Part shown: one piece after another, positions 7,763 to 15,848 of the stretch
Numbering within the stretch: the stretch's first letter is position 1
Layout of the letters: the number at the start of each line of letters is the position of its first letter
NCBI RefSeq assembly: GCF_026586675.1
Contig: NZ_JAODIX010000001.1
Coordinates: forward strand, 139,139-183,530
Direction: 5' to 3'
DNA from: Halorubrum yunnanense
GTDB taxonomy: Archaea; Halobacteriota; Halobacteria; Halobacteriales; Haloferacaceae
Length of the DNA stretch: 44,392 nucleotides
The notes under the pieces: model-generated
The model's database searches: none
The model's input: the letters and a program-made list of their open reading frames with translations, nothing else
What the model was told of the DNA's origin: nothing
Position numbers and translations under genes: made by a program

Positions 7763-10700
7763 ATGGCTCAGGCCGGGAATCAGGACCTCACGGAGCGGTT
7801 CATTCAGTTCTACCGTAACTACTACCGCGAGGAGATCGGCACCCTCGCGCAGCGATACCCCAACGAACAGCGCTCCCTGTACATCGATTACGACGACCTG
7901 TTTCAGTTCGACCGCGACCTCGCGGACGACTTCCGCACGAAGCCGGACCAGATGCGCGAGTACGCCGAGGAGGCGCTGCGGCTCTACGACCTCCCCGCCG
8001 ACGTCAGCCTCGGTCGCGCGCACGTCCGCATCGAGAACCTCCCCGAGAGCGTCGACATCCGCGGCATCCGCGTGCACGACGACCACATCGGGAAGCTCGT
8101 CTCGGTCAAGGGAATCGTCCGCAAGGCGACCGACGTCCGCCCGAAGGTGACCGAGGCGGCCTTCGAGTGTCAGCGCTGCGGCACGATGACGTATATCCCC
8201 CAGAGCGACGGCGGCTTCCAGGAGCCGCACGAGTGTCAGGGCTGCGAGCGACAGGGCCCCTTCCGCGTCAACTTCGACCAGTCGGAGTTCATCGACTCCC
8301 AGAAGCTCCGCATTCAGGAGTCGCCGGAGGGGCTCCGCGGCGGCGAGACGCCGCAGTCGCTTGACGTCGACATCGTCGACGACATCACCGGGAAGGTGAG
8401 CCCCGGCGACCACGTCACCTGCGTCGGCGTCCTCCACATCGAGCAGGTCGAGCAGGGCAACGAGAAGTCCGCCATCTTCGACCTGTACATGGACGGCGTC
8501 TCCATCTCCATCGAGGACGAGGAGTTCGAGGACATGGACATCACCGAGGCGGACAAACGCGAGATCATCGAGCTCTCCAACCGTGACGACATCTACGAGG
8601 CGATGGTCAGCTCCATCGCGCCCGCCATCTACGGCTACGAGGAGGAGAAGCTCGCGATGATCCTCCAGCTCTTCTCCGGCGTCACCAAACACCTCCCCGA
8701 CGGGTCGCGGATCCGTGGCGACCTCCACATGCTCCTGATCGGTGACCCTGGTACGGGTAAGTGCCAAAAATTTGATACTAAAGTGACACTAGCCGACGGG
8801 TCTGAACAGGCAATCGGGAATATAGTAGAATCAAGCCTCGAGGAGCCGATAGAGGTTGACGACGGAGTGTACGAACCGGTTGATATTGACGTTCAAACCG
8901 TAACGGAAGCGGGAGAAGTCGAGACTGGGACCGCAACAAAAGTCTGGAAACGAGAAGCGCCGGATGAGATGTACCAGATTACGATGGCCTCGGGGCGAGA
9001 GGTAGAAGTGACGCCATCACACCCTCTGTTCAAACAGTTGGACAGAGGATTGTCTCCACAGCGAGCGGATCAATTGGCGGAAGGAGATCTCATTGCCGTC
9101 CCCGAAAATATCGACGCGGATTGGAACGATTCGCTTGACGTTTCGTTCCAGCGGGTCGAAACCTACAACGCGAATTCCTTCACCCCTCCCAGTCAGATCG
9201 ACCCCGCACTGGCGCGGCTTCTCGGCTACATCATTGCTGAGGGCCACACCCATATTTCGGGATCAAGCGCCGCTACCGCGATCACGAACGTCGACGAAGA
9301 GATCCTGACGGACGTGGAACACTGCTTCCGGGAGTTGGGTGTTCGGTGGTCCCGCCGGGATAAACAGGACCACGAAACCGCCGAGATTGTCAGCTGCTCT
9401 TCGTTGGAGTTCGTCCGGTTCCTGAGAGAACTCGAACCGGCGATTCTCGAGACTTCTGAGGATCAGCTCGTACCCAGTTGTCTTAAACGAGCGAGTCCAA
9501 AAAACAAGGCAGCATTCCTACAGGCGTACGTTGACAGCGAGGGAACTGTCTCGCCAAAGGAACGCGAGATCACAGTTTCCTCGATGAGCAGAGAATTGCT
9601 AGCAGGTGTACAGACACTGCTTGTTGCGTTTGGTATCCAGAGCCATCTCCGGAGACGGCACAACGACAGCTATCGACTGCACATCAGTGGACGGGATTTC
9701 GTCAAATACGTCGACGAAATTGGGTTCGTTACCGATCGCAAAACGACGGCCTCGCGAGCGTTCGAGGACGTTCCAGAGAACACAAACACGGACGTGATCC
9801 CCGGACTGAGTGACGACCTCCGGCGGATTCGCGAGGCGCTCGCGTTGTCGCAATTCGATATCGGACTGCCGCGTCCGACGTATCAACACTACGAACGTGG
9901 CGACAGAAACCCGAGTAGATCGAGTCTGAGAGCGGTTGTCGACACGTTCGAAACTCGCTTGGACTGGCTTCGCGAGAAGCGCGGAGAGCTGCTGGACGGC
10001 GACTGGCAGGGAGTCGAGACACTGCGGAAGGAACTGAACATCTCTCAGAAGATGCTCTCGGAGGGTATGGACGTCTCTCAAACCGCGATCAGCTACTACG
10101 AGCGGAACGACGTCGCTCCCGACGGTGGACAGACCGCGGACGCAAAGGACGTGATTTTGGATCGTCTCGATGAGGCCTTATCGGTCGCCCAAGATGTCTC
10201 CGAACTCGATCGTCTGTGTGCGAACGACGTTCACTGGGACCGGATCGAGTCGATCGAGTCGGTCGATCCGGATTACGAGTGGGTCTACGATCTCGAGGTC
10301 GCAGACACGCATACGTATCTCGGAAACGGCGTCGTCTCCCATAACTCCCAGATGATTTCGTATGTAGAAAATATCGCGCCCCGCTCGGTGTACACCTCCG
10401 GGAAGGGCTCGTCCGCGGCTGGGCTCACGGCTGCAGCCGTAAGGGATGACTTCGGCGACGGCCAGCAGTGGTCGCTCGAAGCCGGCGCGCTCGTCCTCGC
10501 AGACAAAGGGATAGCCGCTGTCGACGAGCTAGATAAGATGGATTCGGCGGACCGGTCGGCAATGCACGAAGGGTTGGAACAGCAGCAGATCTCCGTCTCG
10601 AAGGCGGGGATCAACGCGACGCTGAAGGCGCGGTGTTCCCTCCTCGGCGCCGCGAACCCGAAGTACGGCCGGTTCGACCAGTACGAGCCGATCGGCGAGC

Positions 10701-11449
10701 AGATCGACCTCGAACCCGCGCTCATCTCGCGGTTCGACCTGATCTTCACGGTGACGGACACTCCCGACCCGGAGCACGACTCTCGGCTGGCGAAACACAT
10801 CATCAAGACGAACTACGCCGGCGAGATCAACACCCAGCGGACGGAGTTGGCGAGCTCGGAGTTCACTTCGGACGAGGTGGCGGAGGTGACTCAAGAGGTC
10901 GCCCCGGAGATCGACTCCGAGCTGCTCCGGAAGTACATCGCCCACGCGAAGCGGTCCTGTTACCCGACGATGACGGAAGAGGCGAAGGAGCTGATCGAGG
11001 AGTTCTACGTCGACCTGCGTTCGAAGGGCGCCGACGAGGACGCCCCGGTACCCGTCACCGCACGGAAGCTGGAGGCGATAGTGCGGCTCGCGGAGGCGAG
11101 CGCCCGGCTCCGGCTCTCGGACACCGTCGAGCGCGAGGACGCGGACCGCGCGACCGACATCGTTGAGTCTTGTCTCAAGGACATCGGTATCGACCCGGAG
11201 ACCGGACAGTTCGACGCCGACGTGGTGGAGACGGGCACCTCCAAGAGCCAGCGCGACCGCATCAAGAACATCAAGGCGCTCATCGCCGATATCGAAGAGG
11301 AGTATCAGGAGGGCGCGCCCGTCGACGAAGTGCTCGACCGCGCCGGCGAGATCGGGATGGACTCGGGAAAGGCCGAAGCGGAGATCGAGAAGCTCCGGAC
11401 GAAGGGCGAAGTGTACGAACCCAAGCAGGGCCATCTCCGAACGACGTAG
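7763..11449 (+). CDS. mcm: MCM replicative DNA helicase with an in-frame intein
   Basis: MCM forms the hexameric replicative helicase that unwinds DNA ahead of the fork. The 1228-residue precursor has about 700 extein residues, the normal haloarchaeal length. The N-terminal OB domain carries a zinc motif (CQRC near residue 135, CQGC near 159). The AAA+ Walker A GDPGTGK-S is split by the intein after residue 333. Walker B (AAVDELDKMD) is near precursor residue 920 and the arginine finger SRFDLIF near 990. A C-terminal winged helix ends the protein. Activity needs intein splicing, because the P-loop is incomplete in the precursor. The next gene starts directly after the stop codon, suggesting co-transcription. 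Codons next to the intein are AT-richer than the rest of the gene. Confidence 0.97.
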   Translation: MAQAGNQDLTERFIQFYRNYYREEIGTLAQRYPNEQRSLYIDYDDLFQFDRDLADDFRTKPDQMREYAEEALRLYDLPADVSLGRAHVRIENLPESVDIRGIRVHDDHIGKLVSVKGIVRKATDVRPKVTEAAFECQRCGTMTYIPQSDGGFQEPHECQGCERQGPFRVNFDQSEFIDSQKLRIQESPEGLRGGETPQSLDVDIVDDITGKVSPGDHVTCVGVLHIEQVEQGNEKSAIFDLYMDGVSISIEDEEFEDMDITEADKREIIELSNRDDIYEAMVSSIAPAIYGYEEEKLAMILQLFSGVTKHLPDGSRIRGDLHMLLIGDPGTGKCQKFDTKVTLADGSEQAIGNIVESSLEEPIEVDDGVYEPVDIDVQTVTEAGEVETGTATKVWKREAPDEMYQITMASGREVEVTPSHPLFKQLDRGLSPQRADQLAEGDLIAVPENIDADWNDSLDVSFQRVETYNANSFTPPSQIDPALARLLGYIIAEGHTHISGSSAATAITNVDEEILTDVEHCFRELGVRWSRRDKQDHETAEIVSCSSLEFVRFLRELEPAILETSEDQLVPSCLKRASPKNKAAFLQAYVDSEGTVSPKEREITVSSMSRELLAGVQTLLVAFGIQSHLRRRHNDSYRLHISGRDFVKYVDEIGFVTDRKTTASRAFEDVPENTNTDVIPGLSDDLRRIREALALSQFDIGLPRPTYQHYERGDRNPSRSSLRAVVDTFETRLDWLREKRGELLDGDWQGVETLRKELNISQKMLSEGMDVSQTAISYYERNDVAPDGGQTADAKDVILDRLDEALSVAQDVSELDRLCANDVHWDRIESIESVDPDYEWVYDLEVADTHTYLGNGVVSHNSQMISYVENIAPRSVYTSGKGSSAAGLTAAAVRDDFGDGQQWSLEAGALVLADKGIAAVDELDKMDSADRSAMHEGLEQQQISVSKAGINATLKARCSLLGAANPKYGRFDQYEPIGEQIDLEPALISRFDLIFTVTDTPDPEHDSRLAKHIIKTNYAGEINTQRTELASSEFTSDEVAEVTQEVAPEIDSELLRKYIAHAKRSCYPTMTEEAKELIEEFYVDLRSKGADEDAPVPVTARKLEAIVRLAEASARLRLSDTVEREDADRATDIVESCLKDIGIDPETGQFDADVVETGTSKSQRDRIKNIKALIADIEEEYQEGAPVDEVLDRAGEIGMDSGKAEAEIEKLRTKGEVYEPKQGHLRTT
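8762..10345 (+). other. Intein in MCM (P-loop site) with DOD endonuclease and two HTH segments
   Basis: The intein is 528 residues, precursor 334-861. It starts with Cys (CQKFDTKVTLADGSE) right after GDPGTGK and ends VVSHN, followed by extein Ser, so splicing restores GDPGTGKSQM. Block B is TPSHPLF and block F is YDLEVADTHTYLGNGVVSHN. The endonuclease of the LAGLIDADG type has LLGYIIAEG (intein residue about 153) and FLQAYVDSEG (about 252). Its acidic residues are E and E rather than the usual D, which leaves cleavage activity uncertain. After it, about residues 347-457, two Xre-like helix-turn-helix segments occur (ALSQFDI..PTYQHYERG and NISQKMLSEGMDVSQTAISYYER). The intein DNA is clearly less GC-rich than the extein. 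Confidence 0.95.
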
Positions 11450-11794
11450 ATGGACCGGATCTCCGCGATACGGAACGTCGAGGACGCTCTGCGCGCGTTC
11501 GAGAACGGCGAGGCCGACCTCGCCGACACGGAGCGGCGGGTGGCCGCGGTGCTCCGGACCTACGCCACGGAGTTCGACGGCGACGACGACGTGTTCCGCG
11601 CGATCGGCGAGGAGCCGGTCGACGGGCGAGTCGTCGTGGCCCCCTCCGCGCCGGCCGCCCGCGAGCGCGTGCTCGCCCTCTCGGGAATCGATGCGAGCGG
11701 CGCGGGAGAGACCGATAGTTCAAACGATCTGACAGTAGACAAAAACGACGCAGTCCCCGAGTTCGAGGTCGAACGCGTAGTCGATCTGGTGTAG
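11450..11794 (+). CDS. Conserved haloarchaeal protein behind mcm
   Basis: The 114-residue protein begins at the base after the mcm stop codon, so it is almost certainly translated from the same message. The N-terminal half is helical and acidic (MDRISAIRNVEDALRAFENGEADL). The C-terminal tail PEFEVERVVDLV is short and hydrophobic. It has no cysteines, membrane segments or recognisable catalytic motif. I do not recognise a function. The position next to mcm suggests, without proving, a link to replication. Codon use matches the core genome, so it is a resident gene. Confidence 0.8.
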   Translation: MDRISAIRNVEDALRAFENGEADLADTERRVAAVLRTYATEFDGDDDVFRAIGEEPVDGRVVVAPSAPAARERVLALSGIDASGAGETDSSNDLTVDKNDAVPEFEVERVVDLV

Positions 11795-11833
11795 TTCGGA
11801 ACAGCTAAGTTTGACCCCCGATCAGCCGCGTTC

Positions 11834-12172
11834 GTGCTGCTGATCGTGACGTATTCGGAGGCGGCCCGCACGGGCCTTCGGAACCTGTGTCGACGCCACG
11901 AGGAGCCGGTCGTCCGGCGGTTCGGGCGGGCGGCGCTGCTCGACGCGACGGAGTACGCCGCGTTCCTCGCCGTGCGGCTCCGCGAGTCGCACGGGGGAGA
12001 TGTCCAGATCGAGCGGACGGAGCCGTTCAACGAATTCGTCTCGCTCGACGAGCCGGTTCGCGAGGCGGCGAGCGCGTACGCGAATCGGGAGGCGACGGCG
12101 ACGCCGTACGCCGCGTTCGCCGCCGGGACGGAGCATCCGGATCCGGAGGGGCTGAAAGGCGAGGAGCTGTGA
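11834..12172 (+). CDS. Conserved haloarchaeal protein, unknown function
   Basis: This is a 112-residue protein starting at GTG 11834 (VLLIVTYSEAARTGLRNLCRRHEEPVVRRFGRAALL). It looks like a compact alpha/beta fold with one buried cysteine. The stop codon overlaps the next gene in a GTGA arrangement (12169-12172), a sign of translational coupling. I see no motif that gives a reaction. The motif RRFGRAALLDATEYAAFLAVRLRE is likely the conserved core. It belongs to the unknown gene run between mcm and the MinD-like ATPase. Confidence 0.8.
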   Translation: MLLIVTYSEAARTGLRNLCRRHEEPVVRRFGRAALLDATEYAAFLAVRLRESHGGDVQIERTEPFNEFVSLDEPVREAASAYANREATATPYAAFAAGTEHPDPEGLKGEEL

Positions 12173-12951
12173 CCGCCGGACCAAACTCGGAGGTGCCGGG
12201 AGAGCGCTCAATTCCCGCGCCCGCGACGGTCCTCGGTCAGGTGCCGACCGGCACCAGCCTCCGACGGGAGCTCGCGGCCGCGGCGCGGTCGCGCGGATGC
12301 GAGTCGTCGGTGAACGACGAGATCGGTCGGATCCGCGACGAGATCGTGGCGATCGAGACCGAACCGGTCAATCTCGCCGCGGCCCGTCGGCGGGTCGCGG
12401 AAGCGACCGGGGAGGAGGAGCGACTGAAGGAGCGCGTCGCAGCACTTCGCGGCGACGTCCGAGCGCGGAGAGCCGTCGAGGCGGAGACCGACGAGGCGCT
12501 CGGCGACCTCGAATCAGCCGCGGCGGAGCTCTCGAGCGCACAGACCGAACGGATTGCGGCGGAGCAGGCGCTCGAGCGGACCCGCGAGCGGGCCGCCCGC
12601 GCCCGCGACGAGCGCGAGCGACGGCTCGAGCTCCGGGACCGGCTGCGGAATCGCCGCCGAGAGGCGCGCCGCGAACTCGCTCGCGAGACGTATCCGGCGT
12701 TCCGCGACGCGCTCACTGCGGTCCCCGGCGCCGAGCCGGCTCAGGCCGGCCCCGACCCGTCGGAGTACGACGGGCCGGAGATCGCCGCGTCGCTCGCAGC
12801 GGTTCGGACCGCCGACCTCGATACCCCGGTCACGCTCGGCGTCGAGGCCGCCCGCTGGCTCGCCGAGCGGAGGTCGAGGTCGCCGGAGCGGGTGCTCGAC
12901 GCGACCCTGGCCCGTCCGGACACCGCACCGGAGGTCGCGCCGGACAGGTGA
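12169..12951 (+). CDS. Coiled-coil protein of the mcm-downstream operon
   Basis: This is a 260-residue protein starting at GTG 12169 inside the previous stop codon. Residues 40-170 are a nearly continuous Arg/Glu/Ala-rich coiled coil. Short globular ends flank it: IPAPATVLGQVPTGTSLRRELAAAARSRG at the N-terminus and TPVTLGVEAARWLAERRSRSPERVLDATLARP at the C-terminus. It resembles an SMC-like rod in architecture but has no ATPase head. The coupled MinD/ParA-like ATPase two genes downstream could be its partner, as an inference. I do not recognise the family. Confidence 0.78.
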   Translation: MTAGPNSEVPGERSIPAPATVLGQVPTGTSLRRELAAAARSRGCESSVNDEIGRIRDEIVAIETEPVNLAAARRRVAEATGEEERLKERVAALRGDVRARRAVEAETDEALGDLESAAAELSSAQTERIAAEQALERTRERAARARDERERRLELRDRLRNRRREARRELARETYPAFRDALTAVPGAEPAQAGPDPSEYDGPEIAASLAAVRTADLDTPVTLGVEAARWLAERRSRSPERVLDATLARPDTAPEVAPDR

Positions 12952-13003
12952 CTGACGGCGGCTCCGTGCCGAAATTTAAATCGGATACCGCGGGAGCCGG
13001 CGT

Positions 13004-13762
13004 ATGGATCTCTCGTGGACCGTCGACCGAGCGGGCGACGCGTCGCTGGTGCGCTGTCGCGTGCGCAACGACGACGCCGCCCCGCGACGCGTGCGAGTGG
13101 AGAGCCGGTTCGACGCGCCCGTGTTGCCGCCGCGACGGGCCGGTACGCCGGTAGACGGGTGGGACGAGAGCGGGGTAACACTCCGGGTCGACCCGGACGA
13201 GAGACAGGGGTTCGGCTTCGCAGTCCCGGTTTCCCCGGTCGATCCGCCCGTCGAGATCGCCGATGTCGCCCCGATCGATCCGGGTGAGAGGATCGCCGAC
13301 CCCGACGAGGACGGCGGAACCGCCGGTTCGACCGCAGCCGACGCGCTCCGCGAACTCGCCGAGCACCGGCCGCCGCGGGCCGCGGTCGACGGGGATCGCG
13401 AGGTCGACGATTACCGTGATGACGCCGCTTCGGTCGGAAACGCGTGCGCCCCCGGCGGCGAACGCGACGGCCCCGAGCGCGACGCGGACGGATCGGAGCG
13501 AGCGGCTCCCGCCGCGATCGACGACTGGTTCGACGCGGTCGAGGCGCGGCTCGCTCGGGCGGAGCGGCTCGCCGACGCCGACGTGGAAACGGCGACCGAA
13601 GTGGTCGCCGACGCGGGCGGCGTCGGCGCGCTCGCCGACCTCGACGACCGACTCACCGACGACGCGGAGCGGCTCCGAACGGTGAGCGAGCGCGCGGCGT
13701 CGCTGGCGGAGCGCGCGGACGCGACCGACGTCCCGATCGGGGCGCTGGAGCGGCTCGCGTGA
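13004..13762 (+). CDS. Conserved haloarchaeal protein coupled to a MinD-like ATPase
   Basis: The 252-residue protein has two parts. Residues 1-90 are a beta-rich domain (MDLSWTVDRAGDASLVRCRVRNDD, then GFGFAVPV) that looks like an immunoglobulin-type fold. A variable acidic linker follows. Residues 160-250 are helical and include DDWFDAVEARLARAERLADADVETATEVV. The stop codon overlaps the GTG start of the MinD-like gene. A TATA-like AAATTTAAAT at 12972-12981 lies about 27 bases before the ATG at 13004, so this gene may have its own promoter. Function unknown. Confidence 0.78.
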   Translation: MDLSWTVDRAGDASLVRCRVRNDDAAPRRVRVESRFDAPVLPPRRAGTPVDGWDESGVTLRVDPDERQGFGFAVPVSPVDPPVEIADVAPIDPGERIADPDEDGGTAGSTAADALRELAEHRPPRAAVDGDREVDDYRDDAASVGNACAPGGERDGPERDADGSERAAPAAIDDWFDAVEARLARAERLADADVETATEVVADAGGVGALADLDDRLTDDAERLRTVSERAASLAERADATDVPIGALERLA

Positions 13763-14409
13763 TTCTTGCCGCCGCCGGCGGCAAGGGCGGCGTCGGGAAG
13801 ACGACGCTCGCGTACAACGTCGCCGCCGCGCTCGACGCGGTCGTCGTCGACGCCGATCTCGGTATGGCTGACCTCCCCGGCGGTCGCGGTCCGGACCTCC
13901 ACGACGTCCTCGCCGGACGCGCCGACCCGACGGAGACCGTTCGGACCGCTCCGGTCGACGTCGTCCCCTGCGGGCGGACGCTCGCCGGTGCCCGCGCCTG
14001 CGACCTGTCCGCGCTGGGAGACGCGATCGCGGCGATCGAGCGGGAACACGGCGTCGTCGTCCTCGACTGCCCGGCCGGCCGGCGGGCGGACGCCGGCGTC
14101 CCGCTCGCGGTCGCGGACGCCTGTCTGTTGGTCGTCTCCCCTCGGGCGTTCGCGCTGGCCGACGCGATCCGGACGCGGGAACTCGCCCGCGAGCTCGGCG
14201 CCGGACTGGTCGGGTGTGCCGTCAACCGAGTGACTGAGGAGCCCCCCACGGGGGCCATCGCCGACGCCTTGGGGGCGCCCGCGGCGGTGGTCCCCGCGGA
14301 CCCGCGGGTGGGTCGCTCCGTCGCGGCGGAGCGACCGGTCGTCCACGCCGCGCCGGACAGCGACGCCGCGGCGGCGATCGAGGAGCTGGCCGGTCGGGTC
14401 CCCCGCTGA
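13759..14409 (+). CDS. MinD/ParA-like P-loop ATPase
   Basis: This 216-residue protein starts at GTG 13759 (VILAAAGGKGGVGKTT), overlapping the previous stop codon by GTGA. The deviant Walker A GKGGVGKTT is at residues 8-16, VVVDADLGMAD is at about 28-38 and the Walker B-like VVVLDCPAG near 97. MinD/ParA ATPases place proteins or DNA by ATP-dependent dimerisation and membrane or DNA binding. I see no clear C-terminal amphipathic membrane helix. It is shorter than typical MinD (about 250-270). The upstream unknown proteins are likely partners. The family is certain but the cargo is unknown. Confidence 0.88.
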   Translation: MILAAAGGKGGVGKTTLAYNVAAALDAVVVDADLGMADLPGGRGPDLHDVLAGRADPTETVRTAPVDVVPCGRTLAGARACDLSALGDAIAAIEREHGVVVLDCPAGRRADAGVPLAVADACLLVVSPRAFALADAIRTRELARELGAGLVGCAVNRVTEEPPTGAIADALGAPAAVVPADPRVGRSVAAERPVVHAAPDSDAAAAIEELAGRVPR

Positions 14410-14469
14410 CGGGGCGCCCAGTGCGGGAATATCGGGTCGTTTTACACGATCGGGAGCCGACGGGGAGCC

Positions 14470-15162
14470 ATGCTCACGGTCGCGTTCCTCGTCGGCGTCG
14501 CCGTCGTCGCCTTCCTCGCGGTCGAGGTCGGCCCCCTCTACGCCGCCGACCGCTTCCGCGACCTGCGCGAGCCGACGGCCGGAGAGCGCGAGCGGCTCGC
14601 CTCGCTCCGCGAGACCGCCGGCCTCGACGTCGACCGGGTCGCGATCGAGACGAGACGCCGGGAAGACGGAGGCGCCGAGGGAAGCGAGGACGCGATCGGG
14701 CGGATCGACGCCGGCGTCCGCGGCCCGCCCGGAAGGCGGGTGCTGTTCGTCACGGAGAGCGTGCTCGACGCGCTCGACGAGGACGTCGCGATCGGGCTCC
14801 TCGCGGCCGAGGCGGGGCGAGTCGAGACGTACTACGGCGAGTTCCGCGCGGTCGCGATCGCGGCGGTCCTCGCGATTCTGGCGGCGATCGTGACGGTCGC
14901 GGTGCCGTTTCAGGCCGGCTTCGCGTCGCTCGTCGCCGTCGGGCTCGCCGCGTTCTGGGCCGGTCGACGGGTGCAGTACGCCGCCGACGACCGCGCCGCC
15001 GACGCGGTCGGCGCGGGGCGCGTCGCCGACGCCTTCGAGCGCGTCGCCGCCGCTCGGGGGGTCGAGCCGGAGACGGGCGACTGGTCGACGTGGTTCGAGG
15101 TCCAGCCGCCGCTCGGCGACCGGATCGCGACGCTCCGAGAACGGGGGGACGGCGAGAACTGA
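14470..15162 (+). CDS. Degenerate M48 (HtpX-like) peptidase homologue
   Basis: This 230-residue membrane protein has hydrophobic segments at about 2-22 and 127-165, the layout of HtpX-like M48 peptidases. At the zinc-site position (DEDVAIGLLAAEAGRVETYYGEFR) the HExxH motif reads AEAGR at 113-117. The glutamate remains, but both histidines are gone. The third ligand region is YAADDRAAD, where active members have E-AD-R. The closing segment QPPLGDRIATLRE matches the usual THP-P-R-I-LR end. So it has the fold but no zinc site, and it should not be an active protease. It is a separate transcription unit from the MinD-like gene, 60 bases after it. Confidence 0.72.
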   Translation: MLTVAFLVGVAVVAFLAVEVGPLYAADRFRDLREPTAGERERLASLRETAGLDVDRVAIETRRREDGGAEGSEDAIGRIDAGVRGPPGRRVLFVTESVLDALDEDVAIGLLAAEAGRVETYYGEFRAVAIAAVLAILAAIVTVAVPFQAGFASLVAVGLAAFWAGRRVQYAADDRAADAVGAGRVADAFERVAAARGVEPETGDWSTWFEVQPPLGDRIATLRERGDGEN

Positions 15163-15186
15163 GAGAGCCGGTACGGTCGGCGCTCG

Positions 15187-15492
15187 CTACTCGGCGACCC
15201 GAGCGATGACCTCGTCGCAGTCGACCCGCACCTCGTACTCGCCGACGGCGAACGAGAAGGCGACCTCGCCGTCGGAACCGCGCTCGACGAGCGAGTCGAG
15301 CGCGTCGGGGTCGACGTAGTCGTACAGCACAACGTCCGCCTCGTCGGCGAGCGCGTCGGGCTCGACGCCGGCGAGGCTCGCGATCGCCTCCACGACCGCG
15401 AGGCTCGGCGACCGGTCACCGCGGCCGTGGGCGACTCGGACAGACCCGGAACGCGAGCCGGCGTCGGAAGCGCCCGTTGGAACACTACTCAT
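15187..15492 (-). CDS. HalOD1 output-domain protein
   Basis: This 101-residue protein matches the haloarchaeal HalOD1 domain, a small module found alone or fused to signalling proteins. Diagnostic features are SLAVVEAIASLAGVEPDAL, then VLYDYVDPDALDSLVE, then a beta hairpin GEVAFSFAVGEYEVRVD. The N-terminal about 28 residues are a disordered Ser/Gly/Arg-rich tail. The start at 15492 is followed upstream by TTTTTATTGACAG, and the AT-rich stretch 15497-15530 probably holds the promoter. It is convergent with the M48-like gene. The biochemical role of HalOD1 is not known. Confidence 0.8.
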   Translation of the reverse strand: MSSVPTGASDAGSRSGSVRVAHGRGDRSPSLAVVEAIASLAGVEPDALADEADVVLYDYVDPDALDSLVERGSDGEVAFSFAVGEYEVRVDCDEVIARVAE

Positions 15493-15848
15493 ACTCTTTT
15501 TATTGACAGATCAGTATATAAACTCTCGGTGTAGCTTATCAGATCAGAGAATAAGAGCCCTCGACGTCAGGCCCGGAGCGAAACGGTTAACGGCGTTTGC
15601 GAGCCACGCGTTCGGATGGCACCCGAACGCGTCACGGCGGCTATCGCCCGGGGAGTCGACGGCGATGCGTCCGGACTCTTTTTCTACTAGCCGGCGCGCG
15701 GCGGACCCGCCCCGCGGTCGGGGGGCGAAACCGCGCGGTTCGGCGGCGACGGGACGCCACGGACGCGAGCCGACCCACCGTGTCGCCCCGCGACGGCGAC
15801 GTCCCGGAACCGTTACCAACCAGCCACACGCGTATGGATACAACTCGA
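15493..15848. other. Divergent intergenic region and pheS leader
   Basis: About 355 bases without a gene separate the HalOD1 gene from pheS. The left part, 15497-15540, is AT-rich and holds the HalOD1 promoter. A strong hairpin lies at 15606-15632. A T run, CTTTTTCT, occurs at 15676-15683. I found no tRNA-like cloverleaf and no coding frame with resident codon use. Confidence 0.5.
15606..15632 (+). promoter_or_regulatory. 10-bp hairpin upstream of pheS
   Basis: ACGCGTTCGG and CCGAACGCGT pair perfectly around a 7-base loop (ATGGCAC). The hairpin sits about 217 bases before the pheS start and about 45 bases before a T-rich run. It could be a leader attenuator-like element, an operator dyad, or a terminator. 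The sequence alone does not decide. Confidence 0.4.

Noticed and set aside
15541-15840. A tRNA gene before pheS
   Set aside because: The gap was checked because tRNA genes often sit near synthetase genes. No T-loop consensus or cloverleaf could be drawn, only one simple hairpin.
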